From an uncultured Novosphingobium sp. (GTDB lineage: Bacteria > Pseudomonadota > Alphaproteobacteria > Sphingomonadales > Sphingomonadaceae), in assembly GCA_946886365.1 (NCBI GenBank), contig CAMPIM010000034.1, forward strand, positions 1 through 30,031: a stretch of DNA of 30,031 bases, read 5' to 3'. This document shows positions 15,227-23,253 of the stretch, piece after piece. The notes below the pieces were generated by a model. That model was not told where the DNA came from. It saw nothing but the letters and a program-made list of their open reading frames with translations, and did not search any database. The position numbers and the translations under genes are program-made. How positions within the stretch are numbered: the stretch's first letter is position 1; the number at the start of each line of letters is the position of its first letter.

Positions 15227-16527
15227 CAGCGCGGCTCCTCCGGCGGCAAAGGAAGCTGCGCCTTGGCAAAGCCCTTCCAGCAGCCATCATAATCGCGCTG
15301 AAGCAGCGGCGTCTCCATCGCCCATCTAGTAGGCGCATAGGGCAACCGGCTTTCGAACATGAATGCCATCATCGCGTCTGTCTTCACCGGGGCAAGTTCA
15401 GCCGAAACCGCCCTGCCATGGCTTTCGACATCCGGCCCATGCGCGGACATGCAATTGTGGAGCGAGGCGCCGCCGGGCATGAAGCCTGACGCCTTGGCAT
15501 CATATTCCCCTTCGATCAGGCCCATAAATTCGCTCATGACATTGCGATGAAACCAGGGCGGCCGAAATGTATCCTCCGCTACCATCCATCGCGGCGGAAA
15601 GATCACGAAATCGACATTCGCCGTGCCGGGCGTATCGCTGGGCGACGTAAGGACCGTGAAGATCGATGGATCGGGATGGTCATAACTCACCGTTCCCATC
15701 GTGTTGAATCGGCGCAGGTCATAGCGGAACGGCGCCAGATTGCCGTGCCATGCGACCACATCGAACGGACTATGGTCCGCCCTGCTCGTCCAGAGCGACC
15801 CCATATATTTCTGCACAATCTCAAACGGCCGCTCGACATCTTCATAGGCCGCCACCGGCGCTTCAAAGTCCCGCGCATTGGCAAGCCCGTTCGACCCGAT
15901 CGGCCCAAGTTCCGGCAATCGAAAGGCCGCCCCGTGATTTTCGCAGACATATCCCCGCGCTGCCCCGTCGAGCAGTTCGACACGAAAACGCACGCCCCGC
16001 GGTATCAGAACCATGTCCAATGGCGCAGCCGTCAGGACACCCATTTCGGTCACGATCCGCAACGCCCCTTGCTGCGGCAGGATCAGCATTTCGCCATCAG
16101 CAGAAAAGAAGGCCCGGTCGATCACGGACCGATTGGCGGCGAACATATGAACGGCGCAACCCAATCCCTGCACCACGTCGCCATTCACCGCATAGGTAAC
16201 CAGCCCGTCGATGAAATCAGTCGGCGCTTCCGGCATGCCCAACGGGTCCCACCGCAATCTGTTCGGCGAAAGGAGGCCGTCAGGGAGCGGCCCGGACCGC
16301 AAAAGCCGCGCACCGTCATATGGCTGATACGGACCATGCTCCGCCGATGGCCGCATCCGGTAAAGCCAGCTCCGCTGGTTCTGGTGCCGGGGCGCGGTAA
16401 AGGCCGTGCCCGAAAGCTGTTCGGCATAGAGGCCATAAGGCGCATGTTGAGGCGAATTGCGCCCAATCGGCAGCGCCCCCGCCACCGCTTCCGTCGAATG
16501 GACATTGCCGAAACCGCAAAGCGTCAT
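15226..16527 (-). CDS. hmgA: Homogentisate 1,2-dioxygenase
   Basis: This 433-aa non-heme iron enzyme opens homogentisate to maleylacetoacetate. The iron ligands His327, Glu333 ('FHRNVMSE') and His363 ('SAHGPD') have the same 6- and 30-residue spacings as human His335, Glu341 and His371. The N-terminus '[21 protein letters not shown]' and '[12 protein letters not shown]' are standard for the family. The frame can be extended to a TTG at 16545, but that would overlap the end of hpd and lacks a good ribosome site. ATG 16527 has GTGAGG 5 nt upstream and was chosen, giving a 7-bp gap after hpd. It is third in the tyrosine operon. Confidence 0.97.
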   Translation of the reverse strand: MTLCGFGNVHSTEAVAGALPIGRNSPQHAPYGLYAEQLSGTAFTAPRHQNQRSWLYRMRPSAEHGPYQPYDGARLLRSGPLPDGLLSPNRLRWDPLGMPEAPTDFIDGLVTYAVNGDVVQGLGCAVHMFAANRSVIDRAFFSADGEMLILPQQGALRIVTEMGVLTAAPLDMVLIPRGVRFRVELLDGAARGYVCENHGAAFRLPELGPIGSNGLANARDFEAPVAAYEDVERPFEIVQKYMGSLWTSRADHSPFDVVAWHGNLAPFRYDLRRFNTMGTVSYDHPDPSIFTVLTSPSDTPGTANVDFVIFPPRWMVAEDTFRPPWFHRNVMSEFMGLIEGEYDAKASGFMPGGASLHNCMSAHGPDVESHGRAVSAELAPVKTDAMMAFMFESRLPYAPTRWAMETPLLQRDYDGCWKGFAKAQLPLPPEEPR

Positions 16528-16534
16528 GTCAGCC

Positions 16535-17575
16535 TCACTCGTCAACAGTGATTACGCCGCGCCGTATCTGGTCCAACTCGATACTTTCGAACAATGCCTG
16601 AAAATTGCCGTTGCCGAAACCTTCATTGCCTTTGCGCTGGATGATTTCGAAAAAGATCGGCCCGAACATATTTTCCGTGAAGATCTGGAGCAATATGCCC
16701 TCCCTCTCCACATCACCGTCAATGAGTATCCGGTTCTTGCGCAGCCGCTCCAGATCCTCGCCATGTCCGGGCACGCGTGTGTCGACCAGCTCATAATAGG
16801 TGTCGACAGTATCTTGCAGCCGAACGCCCCGCGCACGCAGCTTTTCCACCGTCGCGTAGATGTCATCCGTGGTAAGCGCCAAATGCTGGATACCCTCGCC
16901 ATGATATTGGCGGATGAATTCCTCGATCTGGCTCTTGTCGTCCTGGCTTTCATTCAGCGGTATTCGGATCGCCCGATCCGGTGCGATCATGGCCTGGCTC
17001 AATAGCCCGGTAGCTTGTCCCTTGATGTCGAAGAATTTCTGTTCCTCGAAATTGAAGAGCGTGCGGTAGAACTGGCTCCACACCCGCATATGTCCCCGCC
17101 GGACATTGTGCGTCAGGTGGTCGAGCATATCGAGACCCGCATTGTTCGCGGCCTCCGCCCAGCACCATCCGGGGAACTCCGCCCAATCCTCATAAAGATC
17201 TTCGCCGTCCCTGACGAAGTAGAGGTATGATCCGCCAATCCCCTGAATCACCGTATCATCCTCCTCGGTCGGCTGCGCGCCATGTTCAAGCGCCCACGCC
17301 ATCGCCGCTTCGGGATCGGCCACGCGAAAGGCCATGGCGCTGGCCGACGGGCCATGCTCGCCGCGAAACGCCGCGACCCGCCCCGCATCGTCCCGGTTCA
17401 GCATCAGGTTGATGCGACCCTGCTTATACCGCGTGATGTTCTTGGAAGGATGACGATGCGTCGGAACAAAGCCCAGTTGCTCGAACTGCGCCGCCATTGC
17501 ATCGGGGTCTGGCGATGTAAATTCGACAAATTCAAATCCGTTCAGGCCCAATGGATTGTCAGTCATATCCCTCAC
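16535..17575 (-). CDS. hpd: 4-hydroxyphenylpyruvate dioxygenase
   Basis: This protein of up to 346 aa makes homogentisate from 4-hydroxyphenylpyruvate. It has two VOC domains (about 10-135 and 150-310). The Fe(II) ligands are His153 ('LDHLTHNV'), His231 ('GIQHLAL') and Glu310 ('FFEIIQR'), and the C-terminal helix '[13 protein letters not shown]' gates the active site. GTG 17575 has AGGGAG at ideal distance and overlaps the phhA stop as GTGA. ATG 17566 (three codons in) has only a crowded GAGGG two nt away, so the GTG is taken as the more likely start, though not with certainty. It is second in the operon. Confidence 0.95.
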   Translation of the reverse strand: MRDMTDNPLGLNGFEFVEFTSPDPDAMAAQFEQLGFVPTHRHPSKNITRYKQGRINLMLNRDDAGRVAAFRGEHGPSASAMAFRVADPEAAMAWALEHGAQPTEEDDTVIQGIGGSYLYFVRDGEDLYEDWAEFPGWCWAEAANNAGLDMLDHLTHNVRRGHMRVWSQFYRTLFNFEEQKFFDIKGQATGLLSQAMIAPDRAIRIPLNESQDDKSQIEEFIRQYHGEGIQHLALTTDDIYATVEKLRARGVRLQDTVDTYYELVDTRVPGHGEDLERLRKNRILIDGDVEREGILLQIFTENMFGPIFFEIIQRKGNEGFGNGNFQALFESIELDQIRRGVITVDE

Positions 17576-18435
17576 ACTCGCTCCCTTAATTTGGCATAAT
17601 CCTGTGTTCCCCGGCTGAAGACATGGTCCTGAGGGATGATTGCGTCTGCCTCTATGGCCTCCTCTTGGTTCAGCTCTTCATAAAGCGGGGCGAAGTCCAT
17701 CTCGACTGTCTGGCGCAAAAGATCATCGAAACTGTCGATGACGAAATAGGACTGTTGATAATCATCGATCCGATATTTGGTGCGCATGAGCCGCTTCAGG
17801 TCGAAACCGATCCGGTTGGGCGATGGATCATCCAGCGCAAACAGGGACTCGCCATGGGAAGAGACGATCCCCGCACCATAGATTTTCAGTTCCGGCCCGT
17901 CGCGCATGAGGCCGAACTCAACCGTATACCAATAAAGGCGCGCCAGCTTTTCGATCGCGCCCATGCCGTCCGCGCGCAGCCCGCCCTCGCCATAGGCCTG
18001 CATGTAATCTGCGAACACCGGATGGGCGAGCAGCGGCACATGGCCGAACACGTCATGGAAAACGTCCGGCTCCTGCAAATAATCCAGCTGATCCGGCCTG
18101 CGAATGAAGCGTCCCGCCACAAAACGCCGGTTCGCCAGATGCTCGAAGAAAATCCTATCCGGCACCAGCCCCGGCACCGCGACGACTTGCCAGCCAGTCC
18201 GCTTCATCAACCTTTCGGACAGTTCCTCGAAATTGGGAATGCCGGGCTTCGCGATCCGCAGAATATCCAGACCGTCCGTAAATTCCTTCACCGCCCGGCC
18301 GGGCAGCAGGGCCGCTTGCCGGGCGAACAGCTCATCCCAAACGGCATGCTCCTGGGGCGTATAGCTTTCCCAGTCCTGAGAAATCGTCCAATCCTCCGCA
18401 GCGCCCGCGGGGCGTTCGATGGTTGAAGCGGCCAT
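17572..18435 (-). CDS. phhA: Phenylalanine 4-monooxygenase
   Basis: This 287-aa pterin-dependent aromatic amino acid hydroxylase converts Phe to Tyr. The iron triad is His127, His132 ('FHDVFGH') and Glu173 ('YTVEFG'), with the 5- and 41-residue spacings of Chromobacterium PheOH. 'VPGLVPDRIFFEHLANRRF' and 'YGAGIVSSHGESLFAL' are family signatures. It has no ACT regulatory domain, as usual in bacteria. A TTG at 18459 could extend it by 8 residues, but ATG 18435 is the standard N-terminus; neither has a clear Shine-Dalgarno site. It is the first gene of the operon, divergent from the Lrp gene. No pterin dehydratase (phhB) is adjacent. Confidence 0.96.
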   Translation of the reverse strand: MAASTIERPAGAAEDWTISQDWESYTPQEHAVWDELFARQAALLPGRAVKEFTDGLDILRIAKPGIPNFEELSERLMKRTGWQVVAVPGLVPDRIFFEHLANRRFVAGRFIRRPDQLDYLQEPDVFHDVFGHVPLLAHPVFADYMQAYGEGGLRADGMGAIEKLARLYWYTVEFGLMRDGPELKIYGAGIVSSHGESLFALDDPSPNRIGFDLKRLMRTKYRIDDYQQSYFVIDSFDDLLRQTVEMDFAPLYEELNQEEAIEADAIIPQDHVFSRGTQDYAKLRERV

Positions 18436-18468
18436 CTGGAGGTTATGACACGCCCCCAATGCGAGGGG

Positions 18469-18505
18469 GTTTCAATTTCACGCAAAATCGGCGAGTTTCA
18501 GAAAC
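18469..18505. promoter_or_regulatory. Candidate Lrp-type operator between phhA and the regulator gene
   Basis: GTTTCAGAAAC (18495-18505) is a perfect 5+5 palindrome around a central A. The half-site GTTTCA is repeated 26 bp away at 18469-18474, about 2.5 helical turns. The tract between (ATTTCACGCAAAAT) is A/T-rich, as is usual for Lrp/AsnC sites. A GC hairpin CCCCC/GGGGG (18453-18469) lies in the phhA leader. The 94-bp gap must hold both promoters, so the regulator probably controls both itself and the operon. Confidence 0.45.
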
Positions 18506-18529
18506 CAAGTCATCATATCAGGCCGCATC

Positions 18530-19000
18530 ATGAAAGATTTTCGTCAGATTGATGAGATTGACCGAAGGATCATCTCGATTCTCCAAAAGGATGCCACGGT
18601 CAGCCATGCCGAACTGGCCGAACAGGTCGGCGCCTCTACCGCTTCCTGCTGGCGCCGGATAAAGGCGCTGGAAACGGCCGGCATCCTCACTAGCGCAGTC
18701 CGCCTTGTGAACCCGGAAAAGGTCGATCGCGGCGTCAATGTGCTCTGCAACATCCGGATGCGCAGCCATGCGCGCGACGCAAGGCAGGCATTCGAGGATT
18801 TCGTGGATGGCCACCCGGAAATCGTGGAGTGCTTCTCCATGTCGGGCGAGTGGGACTATCTGCTCCGCATCGTGGTTGCCGACGTCGCGGACTATAATTT
18901 GTTCCTGATGCACACATTGCTGGGCCATCCGTCCGTCGCCAGCGCTGCGTCCCATTTTGCCCTGTCGATGACCAAATATACGACCGCCCTACCCGTGTGA
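18530..19000 (+). CDS. Lrp/AsnC-family regulator (probable regulator of Phe/Tyr catabolism)
   Basis: This 156-aa protein has an N-terminal winged helix (about 6-65: 'IDEIDRRIISILQKDATVSH' and 'LAEQVGASTASCWRRIKALE') and a C-terminal RAM ligand-sensing domain (about 72-150, 'VECFSMSGEWDYLLRIVVAD'). Family members form dimers and octamers and respond to amino acids. Divergent placement next to phhA strongly suggests that it senses Phe or Tyr and controls the operon, like PhhR-replacing Lrp regulators in other proteobacteria; the effector itself is inferred. It starts at ATG 18530. A clear terminator follows 30 bp after the stop. Confidence 0.94.
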   Translation: MKDFRQIDEIDRRIISILQKDATVSHAELAEQVGASTASCWRRIKALETAGILTSAVRLVNPEKVDRGVNVLCNIRMRSHARDARQAFEDFVDGHPEIVECFSMSGEWDYLLRIVVADVADYNLFLMHTLLGHPSVASAASHFALSMTKYTTALPV

Positions 19001-19029
19001 GCAGCAGGAAGCGGCTTGCGACCGTCAGG

Positions 19030-19071
19030 AGCGTCTCGTCCCGCCTTCCGGGACAAAGCGGGACGCTTTTT
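19030..19071 (+). terminator. Rho-independent terminator of the Lrp gene
   Basis: GTCCCGC (19038-19044) pairs with GCGGGAC (19058-19064). The stem is extended by AGC/GCT across a small 5-nt bulge on the left arm, then TTTTT (19067-19071). It starts 30 bp past the Lrp stop. Confidence 0.85.
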
Positions 19072-19122
19072 CGTGGGCGGCCGGGTCTTGCGCTTGGCGG
19101 CCGATCAAGCCAAGCAAGGGTC

Positions 19123-19785
19123 ATGCACCAGGAAAAAAGGCGAAGCGGCGCGGGTCGGCCGCGCGCGGCGGAGCTTGAAGAACGCGCGGAAGCCTTGCTC
19201 GAAGCGGCCGAACAGGCGTTGATAGAACTGGGCTACGAACGCGCCACCCTGACATTGATCGCCCAGCGCGCGAGCGTTTCTAAAAAGACCATCTATGCCA
19301 AATATGGCGGCAAACCCGGACTGTTGCGGGCCGTGCTGGACCGGATTGCCGACCGGAACATGGCCGCCGATCTCCGCCTGCTCGATCGCGACAACCCGGT
19401 GGAGGGCCTTTACGAGTGGGCTCGCATGATCATGCGCAGCACCCGGACCAGGGCTGCGCATGCCGTCACCGCGATCAGCATGCGCGAAGGACTGCGTTTC
19501 CCGGAATTCCGCGATGCGATGGGGGAGGCACGGACCCTGCGCCAGCAGACCCCCCTTCGCTCCTATCTGGAACGCCTACGGGCGCGGGGGCTTATCCGGC
19601 CCGTCGACTGCGAAGAGGTCTCGTCGATGTTCCTGTGGATATTGTCGCAGGACATGGTCGACGCCGTTTCCGCGGGCACGGTCGAACCGCTGACCGACGA
19701 AGAAGCCGATGCAAAGGCGCGACGCGTGGCAGAATTGATCGCGCAGGGATTGATGCCTAAAGCGGACAACGCCTGCACCCTTTAA
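19123..19785 (+). CDS. TetR/AcrR-family transcriptional regulator
   Basis: This 220-aa protein has a basic lead-in (RRSGAGRPR) followed by the HTH 'AEQALIELGYERATLTLIAQ' and 'ASVSKKTIYAKYGGKPGLLRAV' (about 25-70). The C-terminal part contains 'REGLRFPEFRDAMGEARTLRQQ' and 'DMVDAVSAGTVEPLTDEEA', which resembles the TetR_C_7/AefR-like class. The frame opens at 18997, but that start would run through the preceding terminator. ATG 19123 (AAGGG close upstream) gives the normal N-terminus. The last base of its TAA stop is the first base of the palindromic element that follows. The target is unknown; the convergent SDR at 19973-20782 is a weak guess. Confidence 0.9.
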   Translation: MHQEKRRSGAGRPRAAELEERAEALLEAAEQALIELGYERATLTLIAQRASVSKKTIYAKYGGKPGLLRAVLDRIADRNMAADLRLLDRDNPVEGLYEWARMIMRSTRTRAAHAVTAISMREGLRFPEFRDAMGEARTLRQQTPLRSYLERLRARGLIRPVDCEEVSSMFLWILSQDMVDAVSAGTVEPLTDEEADAKARRVAELIAQGLMPKADNACTL

Positions 19786-19927
19786 GGTTGTGTGGGGATT
19801 CAGTTCAGGGCGAGGCGAAAATGGTGAATTTCGAGAACCGGCGCGCAGCGTACTTCAGTACGTGAGCACCGGAAGCGCAGAAAGTCCCCATTTGCAGGCC
19901 GTCATGGGCTGAATCCCCACACAACCT
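19785..19927. repeat. 143-bp symmetric palindromic element
   Basis: Perfect 19-bp terminal inverted repeats (19785-19803, starting AGGTTGTGTGGGGATTCA, and 19909-19927) enclose about 105 bp. The interior is itself an imperfect palindrome about the same centre (19856). Matching blocks are AAATGG/CCATTT, CCGG/CCGG and the apex hairpin CGTAC-TTCA-GTACG (19849-19862). The first base is the last base of the TetR TAA stop. No protein is encoded. It looks like a MITE or REP-type mobile repeat, or a long structured RNA/terminator between the two convergent genes; I believe similar sequences recur in sphingomonad genomes. Confidence 0.85.
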
Positions 19928-19972
19928 AAAGCGCGATAAGGAGCGGTCTTGGCCGCCCCTCGTCACTGCCAC

Positions 19973-20782
19973 TCAATATTGACGGCCAAGTCCACCATCA
20001 TGATAGATGGACGCCCCAGTCACAAAGCGGGACTCATCCGACGCCAGATAGACAAAGGCATGGGCCGTATCTTCCGGGAAGCTTTCGATGCCCAGCGGAC
20101 ACATGTTCACCAGCTCCTGAATACCTGCCTGCGCCGACTCGTAGAGGCCAAGCTGTACATATCCCTCATAGCCTTCCTTCAGCAGCGGCGTCGTCGTCTG
20201 CCCCGGATGCACTGAATTGACCCGGATGCGCTTGGGGCCAAATTCGATCGCGCCGCACATGGTCAACATGCGCTGCGCCGCCTTCGACACATGATAGCTG
20301 AGGTTATGGGCGTTGGGCATGTGAGACGCCATGGACACGGTATTGATCACCGAACCACCGCCCGAAAAGCGGTTCACGGCATCGGCCAGAGCAGGCGCGC
20401 AATGCTTCATGCCCAGAAAGCCGCTGTCATGGTTGACGGCCATGACCTTGCGCAGGTCCTCCAGCGACGTGGCTTCGATACCGCCATGGATGGAAATACC
20501 GGCATTGTTCACCAGCACGTCGATGGCGCCGAATTCAGACAGGACCGTCGACACCAGCTTGGCCCAGTCCGCCTCCAGCGTCACATCCTGCGTAACGAGC
20601 TTGAACCGGCCCGCACCATGCTTTCCGTCCATCTCGTTGCTGACTGCTTCGTCGGTACGAAGATCGGTGGCGATCACCGCGCGCGCACCTTCCCGCAGGA
20701 ATGCGTCACATACCGCCACGCCGATATTACCCTGGCGGCCTGCTCCCGTTACGATCGCGACCTTGCCTTCCAAACGCGCCAT
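19973..20782 (-). CDS. SDR family oxidoreductase
   Basis: This 269-aa protein is a full classical SDR with NNAG (90-93), Ser148, Tyr161 and Lys165 at the standard spacing. The cofactor loop reads TGAGRQGNIG (12-21), two residues longer than usual, a form seen in a subset of SDRs. 'TDLRTDE' after beta-2 carries an Asp that favours NAD. The C-terminal half contains 'VHPGQTTTPLLKEGYEGYVQLG' and 'CPLGIESFPEDTAHAFVYLASDESRFVTGA', typical of the SDR_c family used for cyclic or steroid-like alcohols. ATG 20782 is preceded by AGGATGAGGAATA. It is convergent with the TetR gene and divergent from roxA, so it may be transcribed alone. Confidence 0.92.
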   Translation of the reverse strand: MARLEGKVAIVTGAGRQGNIGVAVCDAFLREGARAVIATDLRTDEAVSNEMDGKHGAGRFKLVTQDVTLEADWAKLVSTVLSEFGAIDVLVNNAGISIHGGIEATSLEDLRKVMAVNHDSGFLGMKHCAPALADAVNRFSGGGSVINTVSMASHMPNAHNLSYHVSKAAQRMLTMCGAIEFGPKRIRVNSVHPGQTTTPLLKEGYEGYVQLGLYESAQAGIQELVNMCPLGIESFPEDTAHAFVYLASDESRFVTGASIYHDGGLGRQY

Positions 20783-20945
20783 TATTCCTCATCCTTTCCA
20801 CATTTCACAAAATGGGTATCGGTGAGTTCCATAACGAGTCAAGGCGCGAGTGTCGATTTCAAGCCACCACAGGATGCGCCAGACCGATACGTCAGGCCGA
20901 TCCGAGTTTTTTGACAGCCGCGTGCCGGGGGCGCATGGGCATCAC

Positions 20946-22094
20946 ATGCAACTCGCCCATTTCGACATCGACATTTTCCTCCGCGACTATTGGCAAAAGC
21001 GGCCGCTGCTGATCCGCAATCCGTGGAAGGACTGGGACAATCCGCTCGATCCGGACGAACTGGCCGGACTTGCCTGCGAAGAGGGCGTCGAATCCCGCCT
21101 TATCACGCGACAAGCTATTCAACTGACGATGGAAAGCGGCCCCCTGCCGGAGGCGCGCTTTGGCGAACTCGGAACCGGACCATGGACGCTGCTGGTGCAG
21201 GCGGTGGATCACCATGCCCCCGGCGTCGCGGCCCTGCTGGAACCTTTTCGCTTCATACCCGACTGGCGCATCGACGATGTGATGGTCAGCTACGCCACGG
21301 ACGGGGGCGGCGTGGGGCCGCATTTCGATCAATATGACGTCTTTCTGGTGCAGGGCCTCGGCAAACGGCGCTGGCGCGTCGGGCCAAAATGCAGTTCGGC
21401 GACACCCTTGCTGCCGCATGACGATCTACGCCTGATCGCCGATTTCGAAGCGGAGGGTGACTGGATATTGGAACCCGGCGACATTCTGTACGTGCCACCC
21501 TGCTTTGCCCATGATGGCGTGGCGGTTGGCGATGATTGCATGACCTATTCGATCGGGTTTCGCGCGCCTTCCCGCGCCGACCTTGTCGAAGGCTGGTGCG
21601 CGCATCAGGCGGACGGCCTGACGGAGGAGGATCGTTATGCGGACCCCGGTCTCGCCCGACAATCCAATCCGGGAGAAATCACCGCGCCTGCCCTCGACCG
21701 GCTGCATGCAATGGTGATGGAGGCATTGGCAGATCGCGCTGCCTTCGCCCGCTGGTTCGGGCAGCATAGCAGCGCGCCCAAATATTCCGATGCAGATTGG
21801 CGGCCCGAAGAACCGATTGCGGCCGATGATGTACAGGCATGGCTTGCCCAAGGGGCATCGCTCCAGCGCAACCCGGCCAGCCGGTATTCCTTCATCCGGC
21901 AGGGATCATCCATTCTGCTGTTCGTGGACGGCCATTGCTTCGATTGTGGGGCCGACACTGCCTCCCTCGCCGAACAACTCTGCTCAAGCCCCCTGGTCGC
22001 GACCAATCCGGACCTTGCGCAAAACCCCGGCGCGGTCGCGCTCATCAAGGCGCTGATCGATCAGGGCAGCCTCGCCTTCGAAGAGGATGATTGA
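20946..22094 (+). CDS. roxA: RoxA/YcfD-like JmjC (cupin) ribosomal protein uL16 arginine hydroxylase
   Basis: This 382-aa 2-oxoglutarate/Fe(II) oxygenase belongs to the ROX family. The N-terminus 'FLRDYWQKRPLLIRNP' matches the YcfD type. The metal triad is His126, Asp128 ('VGPHFDQYDVF') and His189 ('PPCFAHDGVAV'), next to 'GLGKRRWRVG' and 'YSIGFRAPSR'. E. coli YcfD has the same residues at 125, 127 and 187 and hydroxylates Arg81 of ribosomal protein L16. The C-terminal half (about 215-382) is the dimerisation plus winged-helix part. The upstream in-frame extension to 20850 looks non-coding, so ATG 20946 was chosen, although its ribosome site is weak. It lies 3 bp before rluE and is probably co-transcribed with it. 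Confidence 0.9.
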   Translation: MQLAHFDIDIFLRDYWQKRPLLIRNPWKDWDNPLDPDELAGLACEEGVESRLITRQAIQLTMESGPLPEARFGELGTGPWTLLVQAVDHHAPGVAALLEPFRFIPDWRIDDVMVSYATDGGGVGPHFDQYDVFLVQGLGKRRWRVGPKCSSATPLLPHDDLRLIADFEAEGDWILEPGDILYVPPCFAHDGVAVGDDCMTYSIGFRAPSRADLVEGWCAHQADGLTEEDRYADPGLARQSNPGEITAPALDRLHAMVMEALADRAAFARWFGQHSSAPKYSDADWRPEEPIAADDVQAWLAQGASLQRNPASRYSFIRQGSSILLFVDGHCFDCGADTASLAEQLCSSPLVATNPDLAQNPGAVALIKALIDQGSLAFEEDD

Positions 22095-22097
22095 TCA

Positions 22098-22637
22098 ATG
22101 GCCCTCATCCTCTTCAACAAACCCTATGGCGTGCTGTGCCAGTTTACCGATGAGAGCACCGGTCCCCCACGCCCAACACTCGCGGCGTTCATCGACATGC
22201 CGGGCGTCTATCCTGCCGGGCGGCTCGACCTCGACAGCGAAGGGCTGCTGCTGCTGACCGATGACGGGCGGTTGCAGGCGCGTATCGCCGACCCCCGGTT
22301 CAAGACGCCCAAAACCTATCTGGTTCAGGTGGAGGGCGATCCCGGCGAGGCGGAACTGGAGGCGCTACGACGCGGGGTCAAGTTGAAGGACGGCCTTACC
22401 CTGCCCGCACTGGTGGAACGCATCGACCCGCCTGCCCTCTGGCCACGCGACCCGCCGGTACGCTTCCGCAAGAGCGTGCCCGACTGCTGGATCCGTCTCA
22501 CGATCCGCGAAGGACGTAACCGGCAGGTCCGCCGGATGACGGCTGCCGTCGGCCACCCCACCTTGCGCCTTGTCCGGTGGAGGATCGGGGACTGGACGCT
22601 GGACGGCATTGAGCAGGGACAATGGCGGGAGGCATGA
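22098..22637 (+). CDS. rluE: 23S rRNA pseudouridine synthase, RluE type
   Basis: This 179-aa protein of the RsuA/RluB/E/F family lacks the N-terminal S4 domain, as RluE does. It starts directly with '[16 protein letters not shown]'. '[18 protein letters not shown]' carries catalytic Asp44, followed by 'KTYLVQVEG' and '[25 protein letters not shown]', the usual RNA-binding loop. E. coli RluE makes pseudouridine 2457 of 23S rRNA near the peptidyl-transferase centre. The short length and missing S4 favour RluE over RluB/RluF. It follows roxA by 3 bp, and the convergent SRPBCC gene is 15 bp away. Confidence 0.9.
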   Translation: MALILFNKPYGVLCQFTDESTGPPRPTLAAFIDMPGVYPAGRLDLDSEGLLLLTDDGRLQARIADPRFKTPKTYLVQVEGDPGEAELEALRRGVKLKDGLTLPALVERIDPPALWPRDPPVRFRKSVPDCWIRLTIREGRNRQVRRMTAAVGHPTLRLVRWRIGDWTLDGIEQGQWREA

Positions 22638-22652
22638 TCTCCCGCAGGCCAC

Positions 22653-23048
22653 TCAGCCTTCGATTAGCCGTTTCAACGCCTTGAGATCGCGGTTGACCCA
22701 TCGGATGTCTGCCGCGAACCGTTCATCATCCATGCCCGGCTGACGAAAAAGCGTCAGCATGACTTCCGCGCCTTCCCCATTTTGCACGACACGCAAGGGG
22801 ACATGGACCTGATCGCCACCTCCCAGATCCACCTGATGATCCATCACCCCCAGATCATTATGGGGCGTGAAGCGGATACGGATCGGCCCTTCCGGTCCAT
22901 CGGCCAGCCAACCGTCCCCATCTTCGCGCAACCCCGATTCCGCCAGGCCAGAGGCCCATTGGGGGAAAAATTCGGGACGCCAAATCCTTTCGTAAAGAGC
23001 CCGCCATTCCTGATTGATCGACACGCTGAAAGTCCGGGCGGGTAACAC
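22653..23048 (-). CDS. SRPBCC-fold protein (polyketide cyclase/START-like)
   Basis: This 131-aa protein has the helix-grip arrangement of SRPBCC proteins. The first strand is 'FSVSINQEWRALYERIWRPEFFPQWASGL', split by the helix that ends in the W/F-rich turn. Strands such as 'IRIRFTPHNDLGVMDHQVDL' and 'EVMLTLFRQPGMDDERFAAD' follow, and a long C-terminal helix ends 'WVNRDLKALKRLIEG'. The ligand is unknown. The start is GTG 23048, supported by AGGAG about 7 nt upstream. It is a stand-alone gene with no operon partner. Confidence 0.83.
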   Translation of the reverse strand: MLPARTFSVSINQEWRALYERIWRPEFFPQWASGLAESGLREDGDGWLADGPEGPIRIRFTPHNDLGVMDHQVDLGGGDQVHVPLRVVQNGEGAEVMLTLFRQPGMDDERFAADIRWVNRDLKALKRLIEG

Positions 23049-23253
23049 TGCTGTCTCCTGTCGTGATGTAACGGAAAACCCCTTTAGCCCTTTCCATCAC
23101 GTTCCGGGAAGGCCGCAAGGCTTGCCGACCCAGGAACTTAACGCCACGACGATGCCTTCCTTCGCCGCACATCCTGCCTTCCCAGTGGATCGGCAAAGCG
23201 AAAAGGGCCGCCTTCTCTCTTGACGGCTCGATTTACCCGCGCAGGGAGAATGC

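Noticed and set aside
15547..16551. 334-aa plus-strand open frame
   Set aside because: It is antisense to hmgA, whose iron ligands and full length are clear. The composition is Arg/His/Pro-rich, as expected from a shadow frame.
17623..18426. 267-aa plus-strand open frame
   Set aside because: It is antisense to phhA, which has a full iron triad with correct spacing.
18997..19122. N-terminal extension of the TetR gene at 19123
   Set aside because: It would be translated through the Lrp terminator and does not resemble TetR proteins.
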